This document shows positions 15,709 through 23,723 of a stretch of 35,497 nucleotides of DNA, piece by piece. The notes below the pieces were generated by a model. The model searched no databases. It was not told the origin of the DNA and saw only the letters and a program-made list of their open reading frames with translations. This stretch comes from Caldalkalibacillus salinus (GTDB lineage: Bacteria > Bacillota > Bacilli > Caldalkalibacillales > JCM-10596), in NCBI RefSeq assembly GCF_016745835.1, contig NZ_JAERVL010000005.1, positions 1 through 35,497 on the forward strand, read 5' to 3'. Numbering within the stretch: position 1 is the first letter of the stretch; every line of letters begins with the position of its first letter. The translations under genes were made by a program, and so were the position numbers.

Positions 15709-15744
15709 GTAGAACTAAACGTAGAACTAAACGTAGAACTAAAC
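15709..15744. repeat. Three tandem copies of a 12-bp repeat
   Basis: GTAGAACTAAAC occurs three times without interruption (15709-15720, 15721-15732, 15733-15744), followed by a partial copy AGTAGAAC. It lies in the 3' untranslated region of htpG, before the terminator. Confidence 0.9.
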
Positions 15745-15818
15745 AGTAGAACGACCAAAGAACTTAATGAGTGTGCAACTAAGAGCACAATGATCCTCTA
15801 AGAACTAAAAACAACCTA

Positions 15819-15854
15819 AACTCACCTGCTGTCAAAAGCGAGGTGAGTTTTTTT
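15819..15854 (+). terminator. Rho-independent terminator of htpG
   Basis: AACTCACCT (15819-15827) pairs perfectly with AGGTGAGTT (15841-15849), followed by a run of T through 15854. It is a strong intrinsic terminator. Confidence 0.88.
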
Positions 15855-15965
15855 CACGTGGACAGATAGCTATACAAATCTCGCGCATGTCATTCGCATG
15901 TAATATGGAAAGGTGTATTGAAGGGGTTATTGCCACTTTAAGAAAGACCTCGCAGTGGTACGATA

Positions 15966-16007
15966 TTGACTAAACGCCCTCCCATCGATATAATGAAACC
16001 GATTTCA
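15966..16007 (+). promoter_or_regulatory. Promoter and cre-like operator of the LacI-family gene
   Basis: TTGACT (15966-15971), a 17-bp spacer and a perfect TATAAT (15989-15994) form a consensus SigA promoter. TGAAACCGATTTCA (15994-16007) overlaps the end of the -10 box. This 14-mer fits the CcpA cre consensus TGWAANCGNTNWCA at every position, and is also a typical LacI-family operator. The regulator gene may therefore be under catabolite repression, autoregulation, or both. Confidence 0.8.
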
Positions 16008-16121
16008 ACCGAACTTTTTTTTGAGGCTCTAACTCTTGCTAGTTTCTATAGTTTCAAATCAAAAAAATGATTAAAAAAGGCAAAATGATAGAAGTTAATA
16101 GGATAAGGGAGGGAGATCAAA

Positions 16122-17159
16122 TTGAAAAAGGATCACGTCACTATTTACGATATAGCAAAGGAAGCTAACGTGTCACCAGCTACGGTCTCGCGTGTGTTGA
16201 CAGGTAGCGCGAAAGTACGGCCAGATACGATGAACAGAATTATGGCATTAATCGAAAAATATAACTTTAGACCGAACGGTTTGGCCCGGAGCTTAACGTA
16301 CAAAAAGTCAAAAATGATAGGTTTTATTTTACCAGATATTAATCATCCATTCTTCTCCACCCTTGTTCTAAAAAGTGAAGCCCATGCGTTAAAACGGGGT
16401 TATACTTCTTTCCTCTGTAACTCAATGAACAATAGTGAGATGGAATCCCAATACTTACACAATTTATTAGAAAAGCAAGTAGACGGTATCATCTTCTTAG
16501 GTGGGCGTATTAATGCAGTTAAAACGAACCCGGAGTATGCTGAAGAACTGAAGCAGGTCATGGATCGCATCCCTGTCGTATTTGTCAATGGTCAGATGTC
16601 AGGGGTGGATGCTTATGCCGTGCACACGGATGAAGCGTATGGCGTCAACCAGCTCGTCCAATTGTTAGTGAATCATGGTCACTCTAAGATCGGTTTTCTC
16701 GGTGGGTTAAGTGGCATCACGTCTACCGAAATGAAATGGACCACCTTTAAAGAAGCGCTCAACGATCACAATATAGAGGTAAGAGAGGAGTGGATGATAG
16801 AGTCGGGGTTTAATATTGAGTCTGGTGAAGAAGCGGCAGCCCAACTATTAAGCTTGAAAGAGAAGCCATCATCCATCATATGTGTGAACGATTTTGTGGC
16901 GATGGGAACCATTAACATGATTAATAAGTTTGGCCTAAGTGTGCCCCATGATTTTTCAGTCGTCGGTTTTGATGATATTTATCTAGCCCAATATTTTCCC
17001 CCAGGCATCACGACGATCTCTCAGAACTACAAGCAATTAGGTCAGACGGCCATAGACGTTTTAATCAACCTCATAGAAGGAAAAGAGGCCCAGAAAGAAA
17101 CCATCATCCCGACCTCTCTCGTTATTAGAAACTCATGTAAACAGTTTATACCAAAATAA
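16122..17159 (+). CDS. LacI-family transcriptional regulator of the galactan locus
   Basis: A 345-residue repressor. Residues 7-26 (TIYDIAKEANVSPATVSRVL) are the LacI helix-turn-helix, and the hinge helix NGLARSLTYKKS follows. Residues ~62-340 form a periplasmic-binding-protein-like sugar-binding core (IGFILPDINHPFFSTLV, DGIIFLGG, HGHSKIGFLGGL, ICVNDFVAMG, VVGFDDIYLAQYF, TTISQNYKQLGQTAIDVL). The start is TTG with AAGGGAGGGAG just upstream. It has a consensus promoter and an operator of its own, and lies directly before the ABC transporter operon, whose control region has similar palindromes. It is probably the substrate-responsive repressor of the galactan genes; the inducing sugar is inferred, not seen. 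Confidence 0.92.
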   Translation: MKKDHVTIYDIAKEANVSPATVSRVLTGSAKVRPDTMNRIMALIEKYNFRPNGLARSLTYKKSKMIGFILPDINHPFFSTLVLKSEAHALKRGYTSFLCNSMNNSEMESQYLHNLLEKQVDGIIFLGGRINAVKTNPEYAEELKQVMDRIPVVFVNGQMSGVDAYAVHTDEAYGVNQLVQLLVNHGHSKIGFLGGLSGITSTEMKWTTFKEALNDHNIEVREEWMIESGFNIESGEEAAAQLLSLKEKPSSIICVNDFVAMGTINMINKFGLSVPHDFSVVGFDDIYLAQYFPPGITTISQNYKQLGQTAIDVLINLIEGKEAQKETIIPTSLVIRNSCKQFIPK

Positions 17160-17172
17160 GCCAAATAAAGTA

Positions 17173-17225
17173 TTGACAGTTGAATCATAAGTAAGATAAT
17201 ATGTTCACAAATGAAACGGCTTTCA
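17173..17225 (+). promoter_or_regulatory. Operon promoter with operator at the transcription start
   Basis: Perfect -35 TTGACA (17173-17178), an 18-bp spacer, and -10 TAATAT (17197-17202). The dyad TGAAACGGCTTTCA (17212-17225) lies where transcription should begin, the classic place for repression. It differs from the cre consensus at the central C (G here), so it fits the local LacI-type regulator at least as well as CcpA. Confidence 0.7.
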
Positions 17226-17372
17226 TTTACAAAAAACACTTTTCGCTTCAATCCACAAACACTGCACCATACAATCGACACTATTTCATCCTTACTAGAT
17301 ACTTGAATCTCATTAAAAAAATCAGAATATTCCACAAACTAACCAATTTTAAGCCTTCTTTTTTATCGCTTT

Positions 17373-17388
17373 ATGAAACCCGTTTCAT
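17373..17388 (+). promoter_or_regulatory. Second LacI-type operator
   Basis: ATGAAAC-CC-GTTTCAT is a near-perfect 16-bp palindrome, 162 bp centre to centre from the first operator. A second site at this distance is compatible with repression by looping or with an additional start site. Confidence 0.7.
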
Positions 17389-17407
17389 GAACAAATGGCA
17401 GCTTTGT

Positions 17408-17421
17408 TGTAAGCGGTTTCC
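17408..17421 (+). promoter_or_regulatory. Probable CcpA catabolite-responsive element
   Basis: TGTAAGCGGTTTCC matches the cre consensus TGWAANCGNTNWCA at 13 of 14 positions, differing only in the last base. It lies in the leader about 50 bp before the binding-protein gene, where CcpA could act as a roadblock. Confidence 0.55.
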
Positions 17422-17469
17422 TCAATAGGGCCATTATTTCGAGGCATAAGCCGATAAGGAGGGTTAATA

Positions 17470-18777
17470 ATGAAAAAGTTATTAAGCTGGATGAGCCTTT
17501 GTTTACTCGTATGGGTGCTCACTGCTTGTATGGGGTCAGAACCGAGCTCCCAACCAGGTGATGGATCATCCGATGGTGAAGTGACCGTGACGTTTAGCTA
17601 TTGGGGGGCAACCTTCGATAAGGAGAGAATGGAAGCCATACGAGCAGAATTTGAAAAGGTGAATGAAGATATAAACGTTGAACTCGTTAATCTCCCCAGT
17701 GAAGGTTATTCACAGAAACAGATGACGATGATGACGGCTGGAAATCCCTACGATGTGATTCAGTTGGCGGAACAATCTTACGCTTTTGCAGCGCGTGGCA
17801 CTTTAGAGGATTTAAGTCCTTATATTGAGAGAGATGGTGTAGATTTAAATGATTTTTATGACGTTGGCATAGAGTCTTATACGCATGAAGGAAGAGTGTA
17901 TGGTATGCCATTACGTTTAGGTTCAATGATGATGTTCTATAACAAAAATTTATTTGATGAGCACGGATTAGACTATCCGGATGAAACTTGGACTTGGGAA
18001 GATGTCATTGAAGCAGGAGAAGTGATCACTGATCATGATGAGGGCGTGTTCGGGTTATCTGCTCTAGGAGGATGGTGGGCCAGTATCGCTCAGTTCCTAC
18101 ATTCCAATGGCGGGAGCATCCTAAGTGAAGATCGTACGGCATTTAATCTCGACTCACCTGAATCACTTGCCGCTATTGAGCTCATGAATGAGATCGTTAA
18201 CGAGAGAGATATCTCCCCCAGTGCTAGTCAGATACCCGAAGGTGTGGATCTGTGGACCAGTGGTCGTATCGGTATGATGGTTGATGGACCGTGGCATATC
18301 CTGAGCAGTCAAGCGAATATTACCGATTTTGATTGGGATATCACTGTAGCACCTAAAGGTACCCAACATGCGTCACCCACATTCTCTAATGCCTTTCACA
18401 TGTCGAAAGCCTCAAAGAACAAAGAGGCAGCCTGGGAGGTTATAAAATTCTGGACAGGTCCTGAAGCACAAGCCATTCTTGCTGAGGAGCATGGGGATAC
18501 ACCGTCGATGATCGCTGTTGCTGAATCGGATACGTACCTGGAACTTGGCGATAATCCTCCTGAGAATTTTGAATTGATGCTCGAATCTCTTAACACCGCT
18601 TTTGCCCCTGAGGTCACACTCATGTGGGGTGAAATTAATCAAGTGGTTCAGGAAGGCTTCTCTAGAGTAATCGATCTAAACGAACCTATCGAAGACGTTA
18701 TGCCTGACGTGAAAAGTGAAGTAGAGGACTTACTAGAGGAAGACAAAAGGCTGCAAGAGCAATTTGAGGAGGACTAA
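17470..18777 (+). CDS. ABC sugar transporter substrate-binding lipoprotein
   Basis: A 435-residue family 1 (CUT1) extracellular solute-binding lipoprotein. A signal peptide with lipobox LTAC places the lipid-modified Cys at residue 20, followed by a Ser/Gly/Asp-rich linker. The binding fold then shows VTFSYWGATFDKERMEAI, QMTMMTAGNPYDVIQLAE, GRVYGMPLRLGSMMMFYNK, TWTWEDVIEAGE, GRIGMMVDGPWH and AFHMSKASKNKEAAWEVIKF. This order is typical of oligosaccharide-binding proteins. AAGGAGGG precedes the ATG. It is the first gene of the operon and is followed 128 bp later by two permeases. The likely ligand, from the neighbouring hydrolases, is galactose-containing oligosaccharide; this is inference. Confidence 0.93.
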   Translation: MKKLLSWMSLCLLVWVLTACMGSEPSSQPGDGSSDGEVTVTFSYWGATFDKERMEAIRAEFEKVNEDINVELVNLPSEGYSQKQMTMMTAGNPYDVIQLAEQSYAFAARGTLEDLSPYIERDGVDLNDFYDVGIESYTHEGRVYGMPLRLGSMMMFYNKNLFDEHGLDYPDETWTWEDVIEAGEVITDHDEGVFGLSALGGWWASIAQFLHSNGGSILSEDRTAFNLDSPESLAAIELMNEIVNERDISPSASQIPEGVDLWTSGRIGMMVDGPWHILSSQANITDFDWDITVAPKGTQHASPTFSNAFHMSKASKNKEAAWEVIKFWTGPEAQAILAEEHGDTPSMIAVAESDTYLELGDNPPENFELMLESLNTAFAPEVTLMWGEINQVVQEGFSRVIDLNEPIEDVMPDVKSEVEDLLEEDKRLQEQFEED

Positions 18778-18905
18778 GGGATAAGAACAGGGATGAATCA
18801 GAGTTATGAAGGCAAAGTAATGTACGGGATAATGAACGGCAAAGTAATGAAAGGCACATGAGGTGTCTCTATGATGGGGTATCCGATAGATAAGGAGGAA
18901 CGCCA

Positions 18906-19787
18906 ATGGGAGGGGAAAAGAAAAAGTTTTGGCTGTACATATCGCCTTGGCTATTTGGATTTGTCGTATTTATAGCCGGTCCAATGGTCGTTTCTATGTA
19001 TTTGAGTTTTACGGCTTATGATGTGCTGACGCCGGCACGATGGGTGGGCTTCGATAATTATATTCAATTATTAAATCATGAGCGCTTTTGGGATGCATTA
19101 GGCAATACGCTGTTTTATACGTTCGTCGGTGTCCCCTTACATGTGGTCTTAGGTCTTTCCATATCGATTTTATTGTTACGAGCGATACCGGGCATCAATA
19201 TGTTCCGCACCGCTTTTTATCTCCCCTCTATCTTTGGCGGAGTGGCCATTCTACTGTTATGGAACTTTATGCTAGCGCCGGGGACAAACGGACAGAACGT
19301 AGGTTTAATCAATGGTCTGCTTGGCATGGTGGGTATAGACGGCCCCGGTTGGTCGAGTAGTGAAGCTTGGGCTAAGCCCGCTGTGATTTTAGTCAAACTG
19401 TGGGGCGTAGGCGGTAGCATCCTCATATATTTACCCGCATTGGCCAGTGTGCCCAGGGATCTTTTAGAAGCGGCGGATATTGATGGCGCGTCACCGTTTA
19501 AAAGGTTTGTATCTGTGACCTTGCCTTGTATCAGCCCAGCGGTGTTTTTCACAGCCACCATGGAGATCATCAATACGTTCAAAATGTTCATAGAGCCCAT
19601 GATTATTCCAGGCTTAAATCCAGCATGGACCGACACGCTGATGATCCTCCTGTATAATAACGCGTTTGAGTATTTTCGAATGGGATATGCTTCAGCGATC
19701 GCCTGGGTGATGTTTATCTTCATTATGGGGTTAACCCTCGTTAATCTCTATTTCGCAAAGAGGTGGGTCTACTATGATTCCAAATAA
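18906..19787 (+). CDS. ABC sugar transporter permease, MalF/UgpA type
   Basis: A 293-residue inner-membrane permease of the CUT1 class with six predicted helices, the first at residues ~10-32 (WLYISPWLFGFVVFIAGPM). The cytoplasmic EAA loop is LLEAADIDGASPFKRFVSVTLP, which docks the ATPase. Other typical blocks are FRTAFYLPSIFGGVA and TDTLMILLYNNAFEYFRMGYASAIAW. AAGGAGGAA lies just upstream of the ATG. The stop overlaps the second permease start by 14 bp, so the two are translationally coupled. No ATPase gene is present; bacilli commonly share one ATPase (MsmX) among several such importers. Confidence 0.93.
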   Translation: MGGEKKKFWLYISPWLFGFVVFIAGPMVVSMYLSFTAYDVLTPARWVGFDNYIQLLNHERFWDALGNTLFYTFVGVPLHVVLGLSISILLLRAIPGINMFRTAFYLPSIFGGVAILLLWNFMLAPGTNGQNVGLINGLLGMVGIDGPGWSSSEAWAKPAVILVKLWGVGGSILIYLPALASVPRDLLEAADIDGASPFKRFVSVTLPCISPAVFFTATMEIINTFKMFIEPMIIPGLNPAWTDTLMILLYNNAFEYFRMGYASAIAWVMFIFIMGLTLVNLYFAKRWVYYDSK

Positions 19788-20679
19788 TAAACCGGTCTCC
19801 TCAAATCAAAAAGCGCAAACGCTTAAAGACCTGCCATTATTAAAAAGCAAAGAAAAAGTGTTGCTCCTACTGAGGTACCTGGTACTGGTCAGTGCCACGA
19901 TATTATTTATGCTTCCTCTCGTTTGGACGATTTCAGGCTCCTTAAAGCCGTCGAGCGAGATATTCACCGTCCCCATAAAATGGATTCCGAGTGCCTTCCA
20001 GTGGGAAAATTACGTGAACATGTTCACTGCGTTTCCCATGGTGCGTTACGCCTTGAACAGTATGATCATTGTATTTTTTAACATTCTACTCGTCACGATT
20101 TCATCCTTTGTTGTAGCTTATGGATTTGCTAGATTTCATCATCCTCTAAACGGCCCTTTATTCTTGGTTGTCCTGGCCACGATGATGATCCCGGAACAGG
20201 TCACGCTCGTTCCGCAGTTCCTGATGTTTTCCTGGCTAGGGTGGGTCAATACGTATCTGCCCCTGATTGTACCCAGTGCGTTTGGGGCGGCCTTTAACAT
20301 ATTTCTGATGCGACAATTTATCCTGACGATTCCCCGTGAACTAGATGAATCAGCCTACATTGATGGGTGCCATTCCTTTCAAATTTTAACGAAGATCATC
20401 GCCCCTCTCTGTTTGCCCATTATCGTCACGGTCGGTATCTTCACTTTTAACTTTCACTGGAATGACTTCTTAGGCCCGTTAATTTACTTAAGTGATCCTA
20501 ATCTATTTCCTTTACAGCTCGGTCTATATTCACTAGATGGAGAACGGCAAGGGATTACGGACTACGGCTTGTTGTTTGCAGCATCCGTGACGGCCCTGAT
20601 TCCACCTCTCGTCCTCTTTGCCTTTTTACAGAAGCATATCATGAGCGGGATCAAGCTAGGAGGGTCAGTGAAAGGCTAG
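19774..20679 (+). CDS. ABC sugar transporter permease, MalG/AraQ type
   Basis: A 301-residue second permease. After a ~35-residue polar N-terminus it has six predicted helices. The first is VLVSATILFMLPLVWTISG, followed by the MalG-type SLKPSSEIFTVPIKWIPSAFQWENYV. The EAA loop is ELDESAYIDGCHSFQILTKIIAPL, with Ser where the second Ala usually stands. Further blocks are WNDFLGPLIYLSD (MalG-type) and a C-terminal FLQKHIMSGIKLGGSVKG that closely resembles the ends of AraQ-like permeases. AGAGGTGGG within the previous gene serves as ribosome binding site. It completes the transporter with the binding lipoprotein and first permease. The GH35 gene follows after 64 bp. Confidence 0.93.
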   Translation: MIPNNKPVSSNQKAQTLKDLPLLKSKEKVLLLLRYLVLVSATILFMLPLVWTISGSLKPSSEIFTVPIKWIPSAFQWENYVNMFTAFPMVRYALNSMIIVFFNILLVTISSFVVAYGFARFHHPLNGPLFLVVLATMMIPEQVTLVPQFLMFSWLGWVNTYLPLIVPSAFGAAFNIFLMRQFILTIPRELDESAYIDGCHSFQILTKIIAPLCLPIIVTVGIFTFNFHWNDFLGPLIYLSDPNLFPLQLGLYSLDGERQGITDYGLLFAASVTALIPPLVLFAFLQKHIMSGIKLGGSVKG

Positions 20680-20743
20680 TCCATACAATCGTTAAGGGTT
20701 AAGAAGTGCGATAAGTACGATCAAAATGAGGAGGGAGAACCGC

Positions 20744-23719
20744 ATGTCAACATTACCAGACACACAAAAGACCGTTTATATGAACAGGGATGGCATTTAT
20801 ATTAATCATCAGCCTGTGATCATATTATGTAGTTCGCTCTTTTATTTCCGGATTCCTCAAGGTCTATGGAAAGACCGTTTACAAAAGGTGAAAGAAGCAG
20901 GTTACAACTGTATTGATGTATATTTTCCTTGGAACTTTCACGAAGTTAAAAAAGGAAAGTGGGATTTTACAGGAGATAGAGATGTGGCGCAATTTCTCCA
21001 GCTGGCTGCTGATGAAGGCTTGTGGGTGATGGCGAGACCCGGGCCGTATATCTGCTCAGAATGGGACGGAGGAGGGTTGCCCGCCTACTTATTCACCGAA
21101 AATCTCACCGTTAGGGATCATGATTCTCTATATCTCGCATACGTGTCAGAATGGTTTGAGCAGATTATGCCAATTCTCAAAAAATATGAAGTGGGCCAAC
21201 AGGGCACGATTATGGCCATACAACTGGAAAATGAACTAGATTTCTACCCTACGGCAGATAGAGAAGGTTATATGACTGCGTTACGGCAAATGGCTGAGGA
21301 GCACCATATCGCCGTTCCCCTGTTAGCCTGTGCCGGTCAAGGGGATCTTTATGGTGCAACAGGAGATGTACAAGGGGTGATGCCGGCTTGTAACTTTTAT
21401 CCTCATGATCAAGATCCCCAATTCGAAACGAGCGTCTACCACCATTATCGTGAACTACAAAAAAGACATCATCCATTATGCGTGACGGAAACGAATCGCA
21501 CGCATTTTCTACTAAAACGCCTGCTTTCAGTCGGAACGAAGCTACTTGGACCGTATAATCAAGTGTCTGGGACTGATTTTGGCTTTTCGAATAGCATTAA
21601 CAACTGGGGCCAGCCGTTAGCTTTTATGACCTCAGATTATAACTTCGGTGGGATGGTGACGCCTGAGGGCACGCGTACGGAAGAATTTTATGAGGGACGC
21701 CTTCTCAGTCAATTCATTCACGCCTTAGGTTCGTCCTTAGCAGAGGCGCACCCAGTACAAGACCAGTCTATTCGCCTAGAGACACAGATGACACCCAACG
21801 CTCAAGGCCCATATCGTTTAACGTTAAAAGGGGGTGGAAGCGTGTTATTCATTCCAAATCTCGATGACCAAGCCCATCAGGTGGTTATTAAGCATGGAGA
21901 AGTGACTCTCCCCCAACAAACAACCTTTACGATTTCCCCTCATCGCTGTGCCATGGTCTTATATGATGTCCCACTCACACTATGGGGCCTGCCCGGTGTG
22001 CTGAGTTCAACTGCGGAGCTAGGGCTGGTGCAACAACAGGATGAAACAAAGTACACCATGCTCTTCCACACGGAGCACGAGGCAGAATTATCCCTCACGC
22101 TACCCCAGGGAACCAACGTGGTGTCCCAGGGTATGGGAGTGACACGAGAGGGAGAGACATGGCGATTGACCTTCTCAGCGTTATCACAGGACACGTCCCT
22201 CTCAGACCAGAGAGTCAGCATCGAGTATGAAGACGGAACGTGCCTGTTCATTATCGGGACGTCACGTGAGCAAGCGAAAACAGTGAATGGGATCACCTCG
22301 GACGGAGAGCTCATCCACATGAGAGCGGATGAGATGAGAACGGAGGGGCCAACACTTGAGGAAAAAGCGACGACCCAAAAAGAACATCATCTGACTGATA
22401 AGGTTGAATCCGACCCCGTTGTCACGTCGTGGTCATATAAGCCAATTAATGAAGCTTCCTGGCTATCAGACGCCCCACATGTGTCTCATGCGATGCCTTT
22501 AGAACAACGGGGTTACCTTCGCGGCTATGGCTGGTACACGTGTCGTTATCACAATGAGGGGTTACGCCCGATTAAAGGTATACTCTTGCATGAGGCGAGT
22601 GATGTCGTTTCCTTATATGCCAATGATGATTACCATGGGACGGTCACCCCAGGCGGTGGTGATTACTTTTATGCACTGCCATCGAGTGCAAAGGATCTCA
22701 ACCTGCGTTTACGTACAGAAATCTGGGGACACACCAACTTTCACGCTCCGTTATTGCCTGCGTTAGCCATGAATGCCTTAAAGGGCATCAGGGGCCTGAC
22801 TATCGTTCACCGGTATGAAGACATCAATGATGGTTGGGCGTATCTGCCTGTGGAAACGGAAAGGGCTCACGTGCCTGTTTATCACCCCCAAGATGTGAAC
22901 TGGAAGAGAGCAAACTATGATGGTTTCCTAACCAGTGCACAACCGAAAAGGGGTTACTACCACACGAGAAGAACGTTTGAGGGCCATGATACACGACATA
23001 TCCTACATTTTAAGGGCATCAATGCCAAAGCAAAGTGCTATATAGACGGGAGTTATATAAGTGGGATTAACCCTCTCAACCCTTTTGTGAATATTTCACC
23101 CTATATACAGCATAACAATGCTCATGACATTGTCATCTACCTAGAACAGCATTACGGAGAATCGGGAGGAAAGATAAGCCTGTTGTCTGGACGTGAGGCA
23201 CAAGACTGGCGGATGTTTGGGATGGATGAAGACGCACTCGTTCAGAAGATGAAAGAGGCATGTCTTCAAGAACGAGAGCACGGTGAATATGGGAGCGGTA
23301 AGGGTCTTCATGATCGTCATCATCATGAGTGTGACCCCCGACACGCTCACAGTAAGCCAAACGGAGACGAGGGAGCGCTCCCTCTGAGGGTGCCCCCAGG
23401 GCAAATCGGTTGCCTCTCAAGTTGTGAATTACAACGCAGTGCCCATGCATCTGGCTGCTTCATGCTGTATCCCAAAGGGAAAAATGTCAAAGTGACCGCG
23501 ATCTTTAATGAACGGATTGTCGGCAGAGTATGGCTACCCTCTCAGGCTAGACCCACCTTCAGTGGTGGAAGACAGGACAGCATCTACTTACCGCGTCCCT
23601 TGTGGAAGACGGCAGGGAACGAGCTACACTTTCTTGTTGAAGCGATTGATCGGAAAGAGGAAGGCACTATAGAAGAGCTGCGTTTTGAAGAGGTTACACA
23701 GGACATACAGAAAGGGTGA
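20744..23719 (+). CDS. GH35-type beta-galactosidase
   Basis: A 991-residue glycoside hydrolase family 35 enzyme without signal peptide, so cytoplasmic. Residues ~10-340 form the TIM barrel: FYFRIPQGLWKDRLQKVKEA, CIDVYFPWNFHE, VMARPGPYICSEWDGGGLPA, IQLENELDFY (acid/base Glu164) and CVTETNRTHF (nucleophile probably Glu249). Beta-sandwich domains follow, including galactose-binding-like jelly rolls near ~600-700 (GYLRGYGWYTCRY) and at the C-terminus. Between about residues 843 and 880 is a His/Asp/Gly-rich insertion (DRHHHECDPRHAH). The ATG at 20744 has GAGGAGGGAG upstream; an in-frame ATG at 20726 overlaps that site. It probably removes terminal beta-galactose from imported galacto-oligosaccharides. 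GH88 starts 4 bp after its stop. Confidence 0.88.
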   Translation: MSTLPDTQKTVYMNRDGIYINHQPVIILCSSLFYFRIPQGLWKDRLQKVKEAGYNCIDVYFPWNFHEVKKGKWDFTGDRDVAQFLQLAADEGLWVMARPGPYICSEWDGGGLPAYLFTENLTVRDHDSLYLAYVSEWFEQIMPILKKYEVGQQGTIMAIQLENELDFYPTADREGYMTALRQMAEEHHIAVPLLACAGQGDLYGATGDVQGVMPACNFYPHDQDPQFETSVYHHYRELQKRHHPLCVTETNRTHFLLKRLLSVGTKLLGPYNQVSGTDFGFSNSINNWGQPLAFMTSDYNFGGMVTPEGTRTEEFYEGRLLSQFIHALGSSLAEAHPVQDQSIRLETQMTPNAQGPYRLTLKGGGSVLFIPNLDDQAHQVVIKHGEVTLPQQTTFTISPHRCAMVLYDVPLTLWGLPGVLSSTAELGLVQQQDETKYTMLFHTEHEAELSLTLPQGTNVVSQGMGVTREGETWRLTFSALSQDTSLSDQRVSIEYEDGTCLFIIGTSREQAKTVNGITSDGELIHMRADEMRTEGPTLEEKATTQKEHHLTDKVESDPVVTSWSYKPINEASWLSDAPHVSHAMPLEQRGYLRGYGWYTCRYHNEGLRPIKGILLHEASDVVSLYANDDYHGTVTPGGGDYFYALPSSAKDLNLRLRTEIWGHTNFHAPLLPALAMNALKGIRGLTIVHRYEDINDGWAYLPVETERAHVPVYHPQDVNWKRANYDGFLTSAQPKRGYYHTRRTFEGHDTRHILHFKGINAKAKCYIDGSYISGINPLNPFVNISPYIQHNNAHDIVIYLEQHYGESGGKISLLSGREAQDWRMFGMDEDALVQKMKEACLQEREHGEYGSGKGLHDRHHHECDPRHAHSKPNGDEGALPLRVPPGQIGCLSSCELQRSAHASGCFMLYPKGKNVKVTAIFNERIVGRVWLPSQARPTFSGGRQDSIYLPRPLWKTAGNELHFLVEAIDRKEEGTIEELRFEEVTQDIQKG

Positions 23720-23723
23720 GACG

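Larger units (their letters stand above)
15669..16121. other. 453-bp intergenic region between htpG and the LacI-type gene
   Basis: No ORF of interest. It holds three tandem 12-bp repeats (15709-15744), the htpG terminator (15819-15854), and the promoter and operator of the LacI-type gene (15966-16007). The remaining AT-rich sequence shows nothing I can name. Confidence 0.7.
17160..17469. other. 310-bp control region and long leader of the transport/hydrolase operon
   Basis: No ORF of interest. It contains a promoter with a first operator (17173-17225), a second palindrome (17373-17388), a cre-like site (17408-17421) and the ribosome binding site AAGGAGGG. The ~150 bp between the two palindromes is AC/T-rich and shows no strong hairpin. 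Confidence 0.7.

Noticed and set aside
17203-17469. 75-codon frame in the leader of the transporter operon as a leader peptide
   Set aside because: Starts at the likely transcription start without a ribosome binding site, and its sequence is built from operator and AT-rich leader bases.
19217-19723. 168-codon open frame antisense to the first permease
   Set aside because: It is a shadow of a well-conserved membrane protein gene, with no start signal.
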